From NCBI RefSeq assembly GCF_001424705.1, contig NZ_LMRA01000045.1, forward strand, positions 125,115 through 189,114: 64,000 nucleotides of DNA. Reading direction: 5' to 3'. Below, piece by piece: positions 35,175 to 43,229 of this stretch. Positions within the stretch are counted from its first letter, which is position 1, and every line of letters begins with the position of its first letter. A program made the translations under genes and the position numbers. Below the pieces are notes generated by a model. It was given only the letters and a program-made list of their open reading frames with translations. It ran no database searches and had not been told where the DNA came from. This DNA comes from Methylobacterium sp. Leaf465 (lineage in GTDB: Bacteria > Pseudomonadota > Alphaproteobacteria > Rhizobiales > Beijerinckiaceae).

Positions 35175-36560
35175 ATGATCGACATGAGCACCAACGGCTT
35201 CGTCCGCGACGCACGGCATCTGCGTCTCGACACCTTCGTGCGCCTGCGATGGCTCGCGATCACCGGGCAAAGTGCGGCGGTGGTCGGGGCGCAATTCGGA
35301 TTGGGCCTTCCGTTGCCTTTCGGCTGGTGCTTCCTCGTCATCGCCACATCGTCCTGGCTGAACCTCGCGCTGCGCATCCGCTTTCCCGCGAGCTACCGCT
35401 TGAGCGACGATTCCGCGGCCCTGCTGCTCGCCTTCGACATCATCCAGCTCGCCGCCCTGCTGTTTCTGACCGGCGGACTGCAGAACCCGTTCTCGCTGCT
35501 GTTCCTCGCGCCTGTGCTGATCTCGGCAACCGCCCTGCCGCCCGAACGGACCCTGGCGCTCGGTCTCTTGGCAATCGGCCTCGCGACCCTGCTCGCCCTC
35601 GTGCACCGCCCCCTGCCCTGGTTTGCCGACGGGCGGTTGGAACTGCCTTTCCTGTACATCTCGGGCATTTGGACCGCGATCCTGCTCGGAACCGCCTTCA
35701 CGGGCGTCTATGCCTGGAAGGTCGCGGAGGAGACGCGCCAACTGGCGCAGGCCTTGGCCGCCACGGAACTGGTGCTGGCCCGCGAACAGCACCTGTCACA
35801 GCTCGACGGGCTCGCGGCCGCAGCCGCTCACGAACTCGGTACGCCGCTCGGCACCATCATGGTGGTCACCAAGGAGTTGACCCGTCAATTGGCGACGACC
35901 GCCAGCCCTTCGGTGCGGGAGGACCTTGCGCTCCTGCGCGACCAGGTCGATCGCTGCCGTGGTATCCTCTCGAAGCTGACGTCGCTCGACAGCGACGAGG
36001 CCGGCTTCCTGCAGACGGTCAGTCTCAGCCACCTCGTGGAGGAGCTCGTCGAGCCGCAGCGTGCCATGGGCATCATCCTCGACGTCTCCAACCAGGGAGA
36101 GGGTCCGGAGCCGGTTTGCCGGCGCAATCCGGGCGTGATGTTCGGCTTGGCCAACATCGTGGATAACGCAGTCGACTTTGCCACCGAGCGGGTCATCATC
36201 GAGGCGCGCTGGACCCTCGAGCGGGTTTGGCTGGAGATCCGGGACGACGGACCCGGTTTCTCGAGTGAGGTCCTGCTCCGGGCCGGCGAGCCCTACGTGA
36301 CGACTCGGAGCCCGGATCGCTCCCGCAGCCCGGACAGCACCGGCGCCGGTCTAGGCCTCGGACTTTTCATCGCCAAGACCCTGATCGAACGTTCCGGCGC
36401 GCAGCTGACGTTGTCGAACGTCTCGCAACACGAGGCGACGGGCGCCGTGGTTCGTGTCAGCTGGGCGCGTCACATCTTTGAGCGAGGCGCCTCGACGGTC
36501 GATCATGCGCAATTGAGTAGTGGGCAACCCCTGACGGAAACGGGTGCGACACCTATATGA
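35175..36560 (+). CDS. regB: Redox sensor histidine kinase RegB/PrrB/ActS
   Basis: RegB senses respiratory electron flow and phosphorylates RegA, controlling photosynthesis, respiration, carbon and nitrogen fixation genes in alphaproteobacteria. Starting at ATG 35175 it is 461 residues, the usual length; the frame is open 47 codons upstream. It has six membrane helices, the quinone-binding loop GGLQNPFSLLF (residues 100-110), the H-box AAHELGTPLGTIMV with His 219, and the redox-active cysteine C261 in RDQVDRCRGILSKL. The HATPase domain has NIVDNAVDFA, DDGPGFS and GLGLGLFIAKTL. All key residues are present, so it should be a working sensor. Confidence 0.94.
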   Translation: MIDMSTNGFVRDARHLRLDTFVRLRWLAITGQSAAVVGAQFGLGLPLPFGWCFLVIATSSWLNLALRIRFPASYRLSDDSAALLLAFDIIQLAALLFLTGGLQNPFSLLFLAPVLISATALPPERTLALGLLAIGLATLLALVHRPLPWFADGRLELPFLYISGIWTAILLGTAFTGVYAWKVAEETRQLAQALAATELVLAREQHLSQLDGLAAAAAHELGTPLGTIMVVTKELTRQLATTASPSVREDLALLRDQVDRCRGILSKLTSLDSDEAGFLQTVSLSHLVEELVEPQRAMGIILDVSNQGEGPEPVCRRNPGVMFGLANIVDNAVDFATERVIIEARWTLERVWLEIRDDGPGFSSEVLLRAGEPYVTTRSPDRSRSPDSTGAGLGLGLFIAKTLIERSGAQLTLSNVSQHEATGAVVRVSWARHIFERGASTVDHAQLSSGQPLTETGATPI

Positions 36561-36614
36561 GGACCACAGCAGAACCCTATCGAAGATGGTTCGTGAACTA
36601 CGGAGGAGCGTCGG

Positions 36615-37217
36615 ATGCTGACGCAGACTGGAACCACGGCGCCGAGTGCTGAGATCGCTCAGCTCGCCGACAATGACCCCCTGGCCGCTTTCCAGGATCG
36701 CACTCTGCTGATCGTCGATGACGATAAGCCGTTCTCGACCCGGCTGGCCCGTGCCATGGAGATGCGCGGCTACGAGGTGCAAGTTGCCGAAAGCGTCGCC
36801 GAAGGCGTCTCGATGGTCGACGTCCGTCCGCCGGCCTTCGCGGTCATCGACATGCGACTCGGCGACGGCAATGGGCTCGACGTGATCGCCCGCCTGAAGG
36901 AGCGCCGCCCGGACGCACGGGGGGTTATTCTCACCGGCTACGGCAATATCGCGACGGCGGTCACGGCCGTGAAACTCGGTGCGTTCGACTATCTAGCCAA
37001 ACCAGCCGACGCCGACGAGATCCATGGGACGCTGATGGCGCAGCCGGGCGAGCGGGCTGACCCGCCGGAGAACCCGATGTCAGCGGACCGGGTGCGCTGG
37101 GAGCACATCCAGCGTGTCTACGAACTGTGCGGACGAAACGTTTCCGAGACGGCGCGTCGCCTGAACATGCACCGCCGGACGCTTCAGCGTATCCTGGCCA
37201 AGCGCGCCCCACGCTGA
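36615..37217 (+). CDS. regA: Response regulator RegA/PrrA/ActR
   Basis: RegA is the DNA-binding partner of RegB. The 200-residue protein has a receiver domain with the acidic triad D35-D36-D37, the phosphorylated Asp D79 in FAVIDMRLGDGNGLD and Lys in DYLAKPAD. A linker with four Pro is followed by a Fis-type helix-turn-helix (RVYELCGRNVSETARRLNMH), which is almost invariant in this family. ATG 36615 has the site GGAGGAGCG six bases upstream. It lies 54 bases after regB, so the two are probably one transcript. Confidence 0.96.
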   Translation: MLTQTGTTAPSAEIAQLADNDPLAAFQDRTLLIVDDDKPFSTRLARAMEMRGYEVQVAESVAEGVSMVDVRPPAFAVIDMRLGDGNGLDVIARLKERRPDARGVILTGYGNIATAVTAVKLGAFDYLAKPADADEIHGTLMAQPGERADPPENPMSADRVRWEHIQRVYELCGRNVSETARRLNMHRRTLQRILAKRAPR

Positions 37218-37335
37218 AGGTCGGGGTCGAAACGAGGGCGACGTTGCGCGACCCGTCCGGTTCGCGCTACGTCGCCCTCGATCATGTTTGCGCCGGGTCT
37301 CCCGCGCGTGAAGCCGGTAACGGGGCGACGCTTTA

Positions 37336-37572
37336 GTGAACACGCGCAATCTCATCACCATCCTGAGCATGATGGTTCTCGTCGGCACAGAGGTGTTCGC
37401 CGTCGCCATCGCGGCGGGCTGGGCTCTAGCCGGCCTCTTCGACCTCGGCGACACGGTGGGGCATGTGCTGATGGCGCTGTTCAGCCTCTTCGCAGCTTGG
37501 GTGATGCTGCAACTCTGGCGGCGCGCGACGAGCATCGAGCCTCTGCGGGGACCAGATCCCACCACCCGCTGA
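37336..37572 (+). CDS. Small membrane protein, 78 residues
   Basis: This product starts at GTG 37336 and has two predicted membrane helices (MMVLVGTEVFAVAIAAGWAL and VGHVLMALFSLFAAWVMLQL), with a short charged C-terminal tail. I do not recognise the family. It follows regA by 118 bases on the same strand and precedes purS. Its composition and position suggest a real conserved gene; the function is unknown. Confidence 0.65.
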   Translation: MNTRNLITILSMMVLVGTEVFAVAIAAGWALAGLFDLGDTVGHVLMALFSLFAAWVMLQLWRRATSIEPLRGPDPTTR

Positions 37573-37687
37573 TCGGAACACACAGCTTCGACGTCTATGC
37601 GCGGCCGCTCTTGGGCCGTTTCGCGTTGCTTGCCTGGCATTTCCCGATTATCGGCAGGTTGCCCCTACACCAGACGAGTTCGAAACC

Positions 37688-37927
37688 ATGAAAGCACGCA
37701 TCATCGTCACCCTGAAGACCGGCGTGCTGGACCCGCAGGGCAAGGCGATTGAGGCGGCCCTGACGTCGTTCGGCCTGTCCGGTATCGACAGCGTCCGCCA
37801 GGGGAAGGTTTTCGACGTCGAGATCGTGGGGGAGGACCGCGCGGCTGCAGAGGCGACGCTGAAGAGCGCCTGCGAGAAGCTGCTTGCGAACACGGTCGTC
37901 GAGAACTACGCCATCGAGATCGCCTGA
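37688..37927 (+). CDS. purS: Phosphoribosylformylglycinamidine synthase, PurS subunit
   Basis: PurS is the small structural subunit that bridges PurQ and PurL in the FGAM synthase complex of purine synthesis. The 79-residue product is full length: MKARIIVTLKTGVLDPQGKA, then IEAALTSFGLSGIDSVRQGK and the C-terminal CEKLLANTVVENYAIEI. Its stop TGA overlaps the purQ ATG by one base (TGATG). The presence of separate purS, purQ (and so purL elsewhere) fits alphaproteobacteria rather than the large fused PurL of gammaproteobacteria. Confidence 0.97.
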   Translation: MKARIIVTLKTGVLDPQGKAIEAALTSFGLSGIDSVRQGKVFDVEIVGEDRAAAEATLKSACEKLLANTVVENYAIEIA

Positions 37928-38610
37928 TGCGCGCTGCCATCATCGTTTTTCCAGGCTCCAACCGCGATGCGGACGTGGCCCGAGCCTTGACCCAATCGGG
38001 TGCGGAGGTCGTGAAGGTTTGGCACGCGGATACCGCGCTACCGGCCGGCACCGATCTGGCCGTGCTGCCGGGGGGATTTTCGTACGGCGATTACCTCCGC
38101 TGCGGCGCCATCGCCGGCCGCGCAGCCGCGATGGATGCCGTCCGTGCGCACGCCGCGCGGGGCGGCTTGGTGCTCGGCATCTGCAACGGCTTCCAGATCC
38201 TGTGCGAGTCCGGCCTTCTGCCGGGCGTCCTGATGCGGAACGTGGACCGGCGCTTTATCTGCCATCGCCAGCTGCTCCGGGTGGAGCGTGCCGACACCCG
38301 TTTCACCTCGGCCTATGCCGAGAATCAGGTCATCGACGTCTGCGTGGCCCACGGCGAGGGCAATTACTTCGCAGACCCAGATACCATTGCGCGTCTCGAA
38401 GGTGATGGCCGGGTGGCGTTCCGCTACTCGGACGCGGCTGGCAACCTCACCGTGGACGCCAATCGCAACGGCTCGCTGAATTCCATCGCGGGCATCTACT
38501 CCGAGAAACTCAACGTGCTCGGCCTGATGCCGCACCCGGAGAATTTCGTAGAGGATCTCGTCGGCGGGACCGACGGGCGCGGCCTGTTCACGAGCTTGGC
38601 AGCGGCGTAG
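37927..38610 (+). CDS. purQ: Phosphoribosylformylglycinamidine synthase, glutaminase subunit PurQ
   Basis: PurQ supplies ammonia from glutamine to PurL for FGAM formation. The 227-residue class I amidotransferase has the oxyanion region PGGFSYGDYLRCG, the catalytic Cys in VLGICNGFQIL, and the catalytic His-x-Glu in GLMPHPENFVED. The start overlaps the purS stop by one base. It ends at a 13-base inverted repeat before the convergent apt gene. Confidence 0.97.
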   Translation: MRAAIIVFPGSNRDADVARALTQSGAEVVKVWHADTALPAGTDLAVLPGGFSYGDYLRCGAIAGRAAAMDAVRAHAARGGLVLGICNGFQILCESGLLPGVLMRNVDRRFICHRQLLRVERADTRFTSAYAENQVIDVCVAHGEGNYFADPDTIARLEGDGRVAFRYSDAAGNLTVDANRNGSLNSIAGIYSEKLNVLGLMPHPENFVEDLVGGTDGRGLFTSLAAA

Positions 38611-38671
38611 CCTCCGCTTGCCTTTTTCTTCTCCGGAGAGAGGCTGCCCGCCGACGGCTGACGCTGGGTCG

Positions 38672-38715
38672 AGGTGGGTGAGGGGTCAGGATAGGTCCCG
38701 TACCCTCACCCACCT
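38672..38715. repeat. 13-base perfect inverted repeat between convergent purQ and apt
   Basis: AGGTGGGTGAGGG (38672-38684) is an exact inverted repeat of CCCTCACCCACCT (38703-38715) with an 18-base spacer. It lies in the 135-base gap between the purQ and apt 3' ends. It could be a bidirectional transcription stop or a REP-type element. No T-run is present. Confidence 0.75.
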
Positions 38716-38745
38716 GCCCCGCGCGTGTCCCCGAAGGGGCGAAGG

Positions 38746-39291
38746 TCAGTGGCCGTCGAATTCCATCAAGGTCCGGACCGGTACATCGAGGTCGCGCAGC
38801 TTCTGCGCGCCGCCGATTTCCGGCAGATCGATGACGAAGCAAGCTGCCACCACTTCGGCGCCGATCCGACGCAGCAGGTTCACCGCGGCACAGGCCGTCC
38901 CCCCGGTGGCGATCAGGTCATCCACCAGAAGCACCCGGTCGCCCGGCTTGATGGCATCAACGTGGATTTCCATTTCGTCCGTGCCGTACTCTAGGGCGTA
39001 GGCGATCGATACCGTCGTGTGCGGAAGCTTGCCCTTCTTGCGGATTGGAACGAAGCCGGACGAGAGCTGGTGTGCCACCGCGCCGCCTAGAATGAATCCA
39101 CGCGCCTCAATGCCTGCCACCTGATCGATGCGTCCCCCCGCGTACGGATGTACCAGCGCGTCGACCGCCCGGCGGAACGCGCGCGGGTCGCTGAGAAGCG
39201 TGGTGATGTCGCGAAACACGATGCCGGGCTTCGGGTAATCCGGGATGGACCGGATCGAGTCCTTCAACGCGATGTGGCGGCGGGTTTCCAT
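38746..39291 (-). CDS. apt: Adenine phosphoribosyltransferase
   Basis: Apt salvages adenine to AMP using phosphoribosyl pyrophosphate. The 181-residue protein has the PRPP-binding motif VLLVDDLIATGGTACAA, the hood segment GIEARGFILGGAVAHQLSSG and the flexible loop RKKGKLPHTTVSIAYALEYG. The N-terminus (HIALKDSIRSIPDYPKPGIV) is typical. It lies 53 bases downstream of the suhB-like gene on the same strand, and faces purQ, so purine synthesis and salvage genes meet here. Confidence 0.96.
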   Translation of the reverse strand: METRRHIALKDSIRSIPDYPKPGIVFRDITTLLSDPRAFRRAVDALVHPYAGGRIDQVAGIEARGFILGGAVAHQLSSGFVPIRKKGKLPHTTVSIAYALEYGTDEMEIHVDAIKPGDRVLLVDDLIATGGTACAAVNLLRRIGAEVVAACFVIDLPEIGGAQKLRDLDVPVRTLMEFDGH

Positions 39292-39344
39292 GGGGGAGCC
39301 CTTGTCGAGGAGAGTGGAGGCGAGGAAGCGCGCGAGGGCGCCCC

Positions 39345-40139
39345 TCAGGCGTTGGCGCGGCGCAGGAGCTTCACGAGCTCACCGTGCAGAATCTCATTGC
39401 CGCAGGCGACCGAGCGGGCTGCCAGGGGCTCGGCACCCCCATCGGCGCTGGTGACGAAGCCGCCGGCCTCGCGCACAAGAATGATCCCCGCGGCGATATC
39501 CCAGGTTTGCAGATCGCGCTCCCAGTACAGGTCCGAGCGGCCGCAGGCGACGTAGGCGAGATCCAGGGCGGCGGAGCCAAAGCGGCGGGCGCCCCCGGTC
39601 ACGGCCATCACGGCGGCGACTTCCCGCAGGAGCTTCGGATGATCGCCGCGGCCGAGATAGGGTGATCCGTAGGCGACCAGGGCATCGGCCATGTCGGTGC
39701 GCCCGGAGACGCGCAGGCGACGGTTGTTGAGATAGGCACCCTTGCCGCGCTCGGCCACGAACAGTTCATCCTTGGCCGGATCGTAGATCACGCCGGCGAC
39801 GATCTGTCCCTCACGCTCCAGCCCGACGGAAATCGCGAAGTGCGGGATGCCATGAAGAAAGTTCGTAGTTCCGTCGAGGGGGTCGACGTGCCAGGTGTGG
39901 CTCTTGTCTGCGCCCTCGACGTTGCCGGATTCTTCCAAGATGAGCCCATAGCCCGGACGTGCCTTCATCAGGGCATCCTTCAAGACTTCCTCGGCCTTGC
40001 GGTCGGCCGCTGAGACGAAGTTTCCGGGGCCTTTGCGAGAGACCTGTAAATTTTCGATCTCGCCATAGTCGCGCTTGAGACCGCGGGCCGCCTTGCGCAC
40101 GGCGTCGACCATGACGGTCATGAGAGGTGAGCTGATCAT
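39345..40139 (-). CDS. suhB: Inositol monophosphatase family protein
   Basis: This 264-residue Mg-dependent phosphatase has the metal-binding motifs ILEESG (Glu), HVDPLDGTTNFLHGIP (Asp-Pro-x-Asp-Gly-Thr) and ERDLQTWDIAAGIILVREAG. It is the family of SuhB/IMPA, which acts on inositol-1-phosphate and in some bacteria on other small phosphates or in rRNA transcription. Which substrate applies here cannot be read from the sequence, and the symbol is tentative. It lies in the apt/Sel1 operon direction, 119 bases after the Sel1 gene. Confidence 0.88.
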   Translation of the reverse strand: MISSPLMTVMVDAVRKAARGLKRDYGEIENLQVSRKGPGNFVSAADRKAEEVLKDALMKARPGYGLILEESGNVEGADKSHTWHVDPLDGTTNFLHGIPHFAISVGLEREGQIVAGVIYDPAKDELFVAERGKGAYLNNRRLRVSGRTDMADALVAYGSPYLGRGDHPKLLREVAAVMAVTGGARRFGSAALDLAYVACGRSDLYWERDLQTWDIAAGIILVREAGGFVTSADGGAEPLAARSVACGNEILHGELVKLLRRANA

Positions 40140-40258
40140 CGATCTTCAGGTCCAGGCCGATTCAAAGAACGTCGATTCACGTAACATTCGGCGCGGCCAT
40201 AGCACGTTTGCGCGCCGGCTCACCCCTATCGAAAGCGGGTCTGCCCCACGGGACGCAG

Positions 40259-41284
40259 CTAATTGACCTTCGCGCGATCCGCGGCCAGCGCTTCGGCGCG
40301 CTGTCGCTCGGCTGGCTCCAGGCCCTTCAGGTTCTCATCGAGCCAGCCGTCGGACAAACCCTGTGCGGATGCCGCGAGATTCCAGGCTGCCGCCTCGACC
40401 AGATTCTTCTGAACGCCGCGCCCGACCACGAACAGCCGCGCGATCCGGTTCTGCGCGATGGCATTGCCGCGGGCAGCGGCATGCTGGAAGTAGCGCGCCG
40501 CACGGGTCTCGTCCTTCGGGAGGCCCGTCCCGTTGAATAGAAGGATGGCGAATTCGACCTCGCCGGCCAGATCACCGTTATCCGCCGCACGCCGAAACCA
40601 TTCGGCGGCCTGGGTTGGATCCTTCTGCACACCGCGCCCCTGCAGGTAGAGGACGCCGAGATCGTGCTGGGCCGCGCCGATCTCCCCGTCCGCCGCCCTG
40701 CGGAACAGGGTGGCGGCCCGGGCCTGATCCGGCTCGGAGCCCGTCCCGAGGAGAATCAAGGCGAGATTGTAGGCTGCCGTCGTGTCACCGTTCCCGGCGG
40801 CCTTCTCGAGCCATTGTCGGCCGGCCTTCATGTCCTTGGCGCCGCCCCGCCCGTCGATCGACATCAGGCCCAGCGACGCCATTGCGTGCACGTCGCCCTG
40901 GGCCGCCGCGAGTCGGTACCACTCCGCCGCCTTGACCGGATCCTGCTTAATGCCGAGGCCCTGATTGTAAAGCTCACCCAGCAGCGTCATCGCCGCCGCA
41001 TCCTTCGGGTCAGCCGCGATCCGCTTCGTCGCCTCACGAAACGCGGTGGTGTATTGCCCGCGCTGGTAGGCGCCAAAGGCTGTATCGGCTGCCTTGTCGC
41101 TGGGCTTCGCCGTGAAGGGGACCGCCCGCATGGCATTGGGCGAATAGGGAGTCGGCAATTCCTTTAGCGGGGCGGAAAAGACCTCGCGTGTCGCAGGCTT
41201 GGCCGCTTCCGACGACAGAGACGACGCGGCCCGGACCTCGGACAGGCCGAGCATCAGAGCCAACAGGCTGAACGCCACCCTCAC
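40259..41284 (-). CDS. Sel1-repeat (SLR) protein, secreted
   Basis: This protein is 341 residues from GTG 41284, which overlaps the ThiE-like stop by 4 bases (GTGA). A later GTG at 41278 is also possible. A signal peptide (VRVAFSLLALMLGLSEVRAA) precedes a short region and about six Sel1/TPR-like repeats of about 36 residues, for example LLGELYNQGLGIKQDPVKAA, LGVLYLQGRGVQKDPTQAAE and IARLFVVGRGVQKNLVEAAA. Such solenoids bind other proteins, often in envelope stress or exopolysaccharide regulation in alphaproteobacteria. The specific role is unknown. Confidence 0.88.
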   Translation of the reverse strand: MRVAFSLLALMLGLSEVRAASSLSSEAAKPATREVFSAPLKELPTPYSPNAMRAVPFTAKPSDKAADTAFGAYQRGQYTTAFREATKRIAADPKDAAAMTLLGELYNQGLGIKQDPVKAAEWYRLAAAQGDVHAMASLGLMSIDGRGGAKDMKAGRQWLEKAAGNGDTTAAYNLALILLGTGSEPDQARAATLFRRAADGEIGAAQHDLGVLYLQGRGVQKDPTQAAEWFRRAADNGDLAGEVEFAILLFNGTGLPKDETRAARYFQHAAARGNAIAQNRIARLFVVGRGVQKNLVEAAAWNLAASAQGLSDGWLDENLKGLEPAERQRAEALAADRAKVN

Positions 41285-41943
41285 GCGGCCGTCTCCCCGG
41301 CGGCGGCAACCCGTGCTTGGATTCCGGCTACGTCGGCGTGCTCGCCGATCCAGAGGCCACTCTCCAGGCCGAGGAACTCCACGCCGGTCGCCAGAAGTGG
41401 ATTGATCTGGTCGACAGCGTCTGCAACGGCGATGCAGGGCGTCTCGAAGATCTCGGTCCACCAACCGGCCCGTTCCAGGACCGTCTCGGAGTCGGGAGAC
41501 ATCCCATCCGGGTAGAGGCCACCGAACATGACGTAGTCGACGCCGGCCTCGCCGGCCTCCATCGCGGCGTGCTTCTGCTCGTGACCGCCGGCCCCCAGGA
41601 TTCGTCCGTCGGCCAAGCGCTCGCGCAGGTCGCGCAGGTCGCCATCCCGAGCCTTGTCGAGGTGAACACCATCGGCACCGCCGCGGGCGGAGACGCTGAC
41701 GAGGTCGCCGTCGAAATGCGCGCAGGCGACGACCACGGCCGCGCCGGCCTCGTGCGCGGCCGGGGCCAGGCGCTTGACCAGATTGACCAGGCTGCGCTCG
41801 TCGACCGGGGCCAGTCTTAGGATGACGGCCGCGACGTCGCCGGCCGCACAGGCGGCCGTGATCGCCGCGCCGAGCGCGTCGGCATCACCGGCCTCGACCC
41901 GGTGGGGGCTGAGCAGGGCGAGGCGGGTGCGGGGTTCCGACAT
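41281..41943 (-). CDS. ThiE-like (thiamine phosphate synthase family) protein, motif-poor
   Basis: This 220-residue TIM barrel protein has a ThiE layout: ADGVHLDKARDGDLRDLRE and GAGGHEQKHAAMEAGEAGVD. A phosphate-loop-like segment, YVMFGGLYPDGMSPDSETVL, then leads to PCIAVADAVDQINPLLATGV. The usual ThiE motif at that place (G-P-x-F-x-T-x-T-K) is not conserved. This kind of gene is known beside fba and pgk in rhizobia, where it is annotated as thiamine phosphate synthase. I doubt catalysis and leave the symbol empty. It lies 19 bases downstream of fba. Confidence 0.75.
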   Translation of the reverse strand: MSEPRTRLALLSPHRVEAGDADALGAAITAACAAGDVAAVILRLAPVDERSLVNLVKRLAPAAHEAGAAVVVACAHFDGDLVSVSARGGADGVHLDKARDGDLRDLRERLADGRILGAGGHEQKHAAMEAGEAGVDYVMFGGLYPDGMSPDSETVLERAGWWTEIFETPCIAVADAVDQINPLLATGVEFLGLESGLWIGEHADVAGIQARVAAAGETAA

Positions 41944-41962
41944 ACAGGGTCCTTCCGGCGCC

Positions 41963-43036
41963 TCAGCTCAATGCGCCGATCTTCGGATCGAGGGAGCCGT
42001 TGGCATAACGCTTGGCCATGGTGGCCACGGAAACCGGGCGAATCTTGGAACCCTGGCCGGCGGTACCGAACTCCTCGAAGCGCTGCCTGCACAGTTTGGT
42101 CATCGCCTCCATGGCAGGCTTCAAGTACTTACGCGGATCGAACTCTGCCTTGTTCTCGGCCAGAATCTTCCGAATCTGGCCCGTCATCGCCATCCGGTTG
42201 TCCGTGTCGATGTTGATCTTGCGAACGCCATGCTTGATGCCGCGCTGGATCTCCTCGACCGGCACGCCCCAGGTCGGCTTCATCTCGCCGCCATACTGGT
42301 TGATGATGTCCTGAAGGTCCTGCGGCACAGATGAGGATCCATGCATCACGAGGTGGGTCGTGGGCAGGCGGCGGTAGATCTCCTCGATGACGTTCATCGC
42401 CAGGACGTCGCCGTCGGGCTTGCGGGTAAACTTGTAGGCGCCGTGCGAGGTGCCCATGGCGACCGCGAGCGCGTCGACTTTGGTGGCCTCCACGAACTTC
42501 ACGGCCTCGTCGGGATCGGTGAGGAGTTGGTCGTGGCTGAGCACGCCCTCGGCGCCGTGGCCGTCCTCGGCCTCGCCCTGGCCGCTTTCCAGGGAGCCGA
42601 GCACGCCGAGCTCGCCCTCGACCGAGACGCCGGCCCAGTGGGCCATCTTGGTGACGTTGCGGGTGATCTCGACATTGTAGTTGTAGTCGGCCGGGGTCTT
42701 GCCGTCGGCCTTCAGCGACCCGTCCATCATCACCGAGGTGAAGCCGTACTGGATCGCCGTGGCGCAGGTGGCCTCGTCGCTGCCGTGGTCGAGGTGCATG
42801 CAGACGGGAATATGGGGATAAATCTCCACGAGGCCGTCGATAAGCTTGGCCAGCACGATGTCGTTGGCATAGGCGCGCGCGCCCTTGCTCGCCTGCAGGA
42901 TTACCGGGGAGTCGGTCGCATCCGCCGCCGCCATGATGGCGAGGCCCTGCTCCATGTTGTTGAGATTAAACGCCGGCACGCCGTATTCATGCTCGGCGGC
43001 ATGGTCCAGGAGTTGCCTCAGGGTGATGCGGGCCAT
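41963..43036 (-). CDS. fba: Fructose-bisphosphate aldolase, class II
   Basis: This class II (zinc) aldolase interconverts fructose 1,6-bisphosphate with the two triose phosphates. The frame is open to 43342, but ATG 43036 has GAGGAG eight bases upstream and the family N-terminus MARITLRQLLDHAAEHEYGV, giving 357 residues. Zinc ligands are in PVCMHLDHGSDEATC and in SHGAYKFTRKPDGD; the catalytic region continues with LVMHGSSSVP and INIDTDNRMAMTG. The length and inserts fit the longer CbbA-like form of alphaproteobacteria. It lies downstream of pgk with a 193-base gap. Confidence 0.95.
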   Translation of the reverse strand: MARITLRQLLDHAAEHEYGVPAFNLNNMEQGLAIMAAADATDSPVILQASKGARAYANDIVLAKLIDGLVEIYPHIPVCMHLDHGSDEATCATAIQYGFTSVMMDGSLKADGKTPADYNYNVEITRNVTKMAHWAGVSVEGELGVLGSLESGQGEAEDGHGAEGVLSHDQLLTDPDEAVKFVEATKVDALAVAMGTSHGAYKFTRKPDGDVLAMNVIEEIYRRLPTTHLVMHGSSSVPQDLQDIINQYGGEMKPTWGVPVEEIQRGIKHGVRKINIDTDNRMAMTGQIRKILAENKAEFDPRKYLKPAMEAMTKLCRQRFEEFGTAGQGSKIRPVSVATMAKRYANGSLDPKIGALS

Positions 43037-43229
43037 GGGTTTCTCCTCAGATACGATCGCCGCCGAGGCGATCCGCCAATCGTCGCGCCAGAAAACGCGA
43101 GCCTTCCAAATTCGTTCGTCATTTCGGACCTTTGCGGATCCGTTGCAACTCTCGCAGGACAGCATTCCGGTGACGCCGCGTTGCGTGACGGAGACTGTCA
43201 TCCCGCAAAAGACCGCGTCGCGGATGCGA

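Noticed and set aside
43037..43229. Upstream extension of fba into the pgk-fba gap
   Set aside because: The translation there (Cys/Arg/Ser-rich) is not family-like, and GAGGAG marks the start at 43036.
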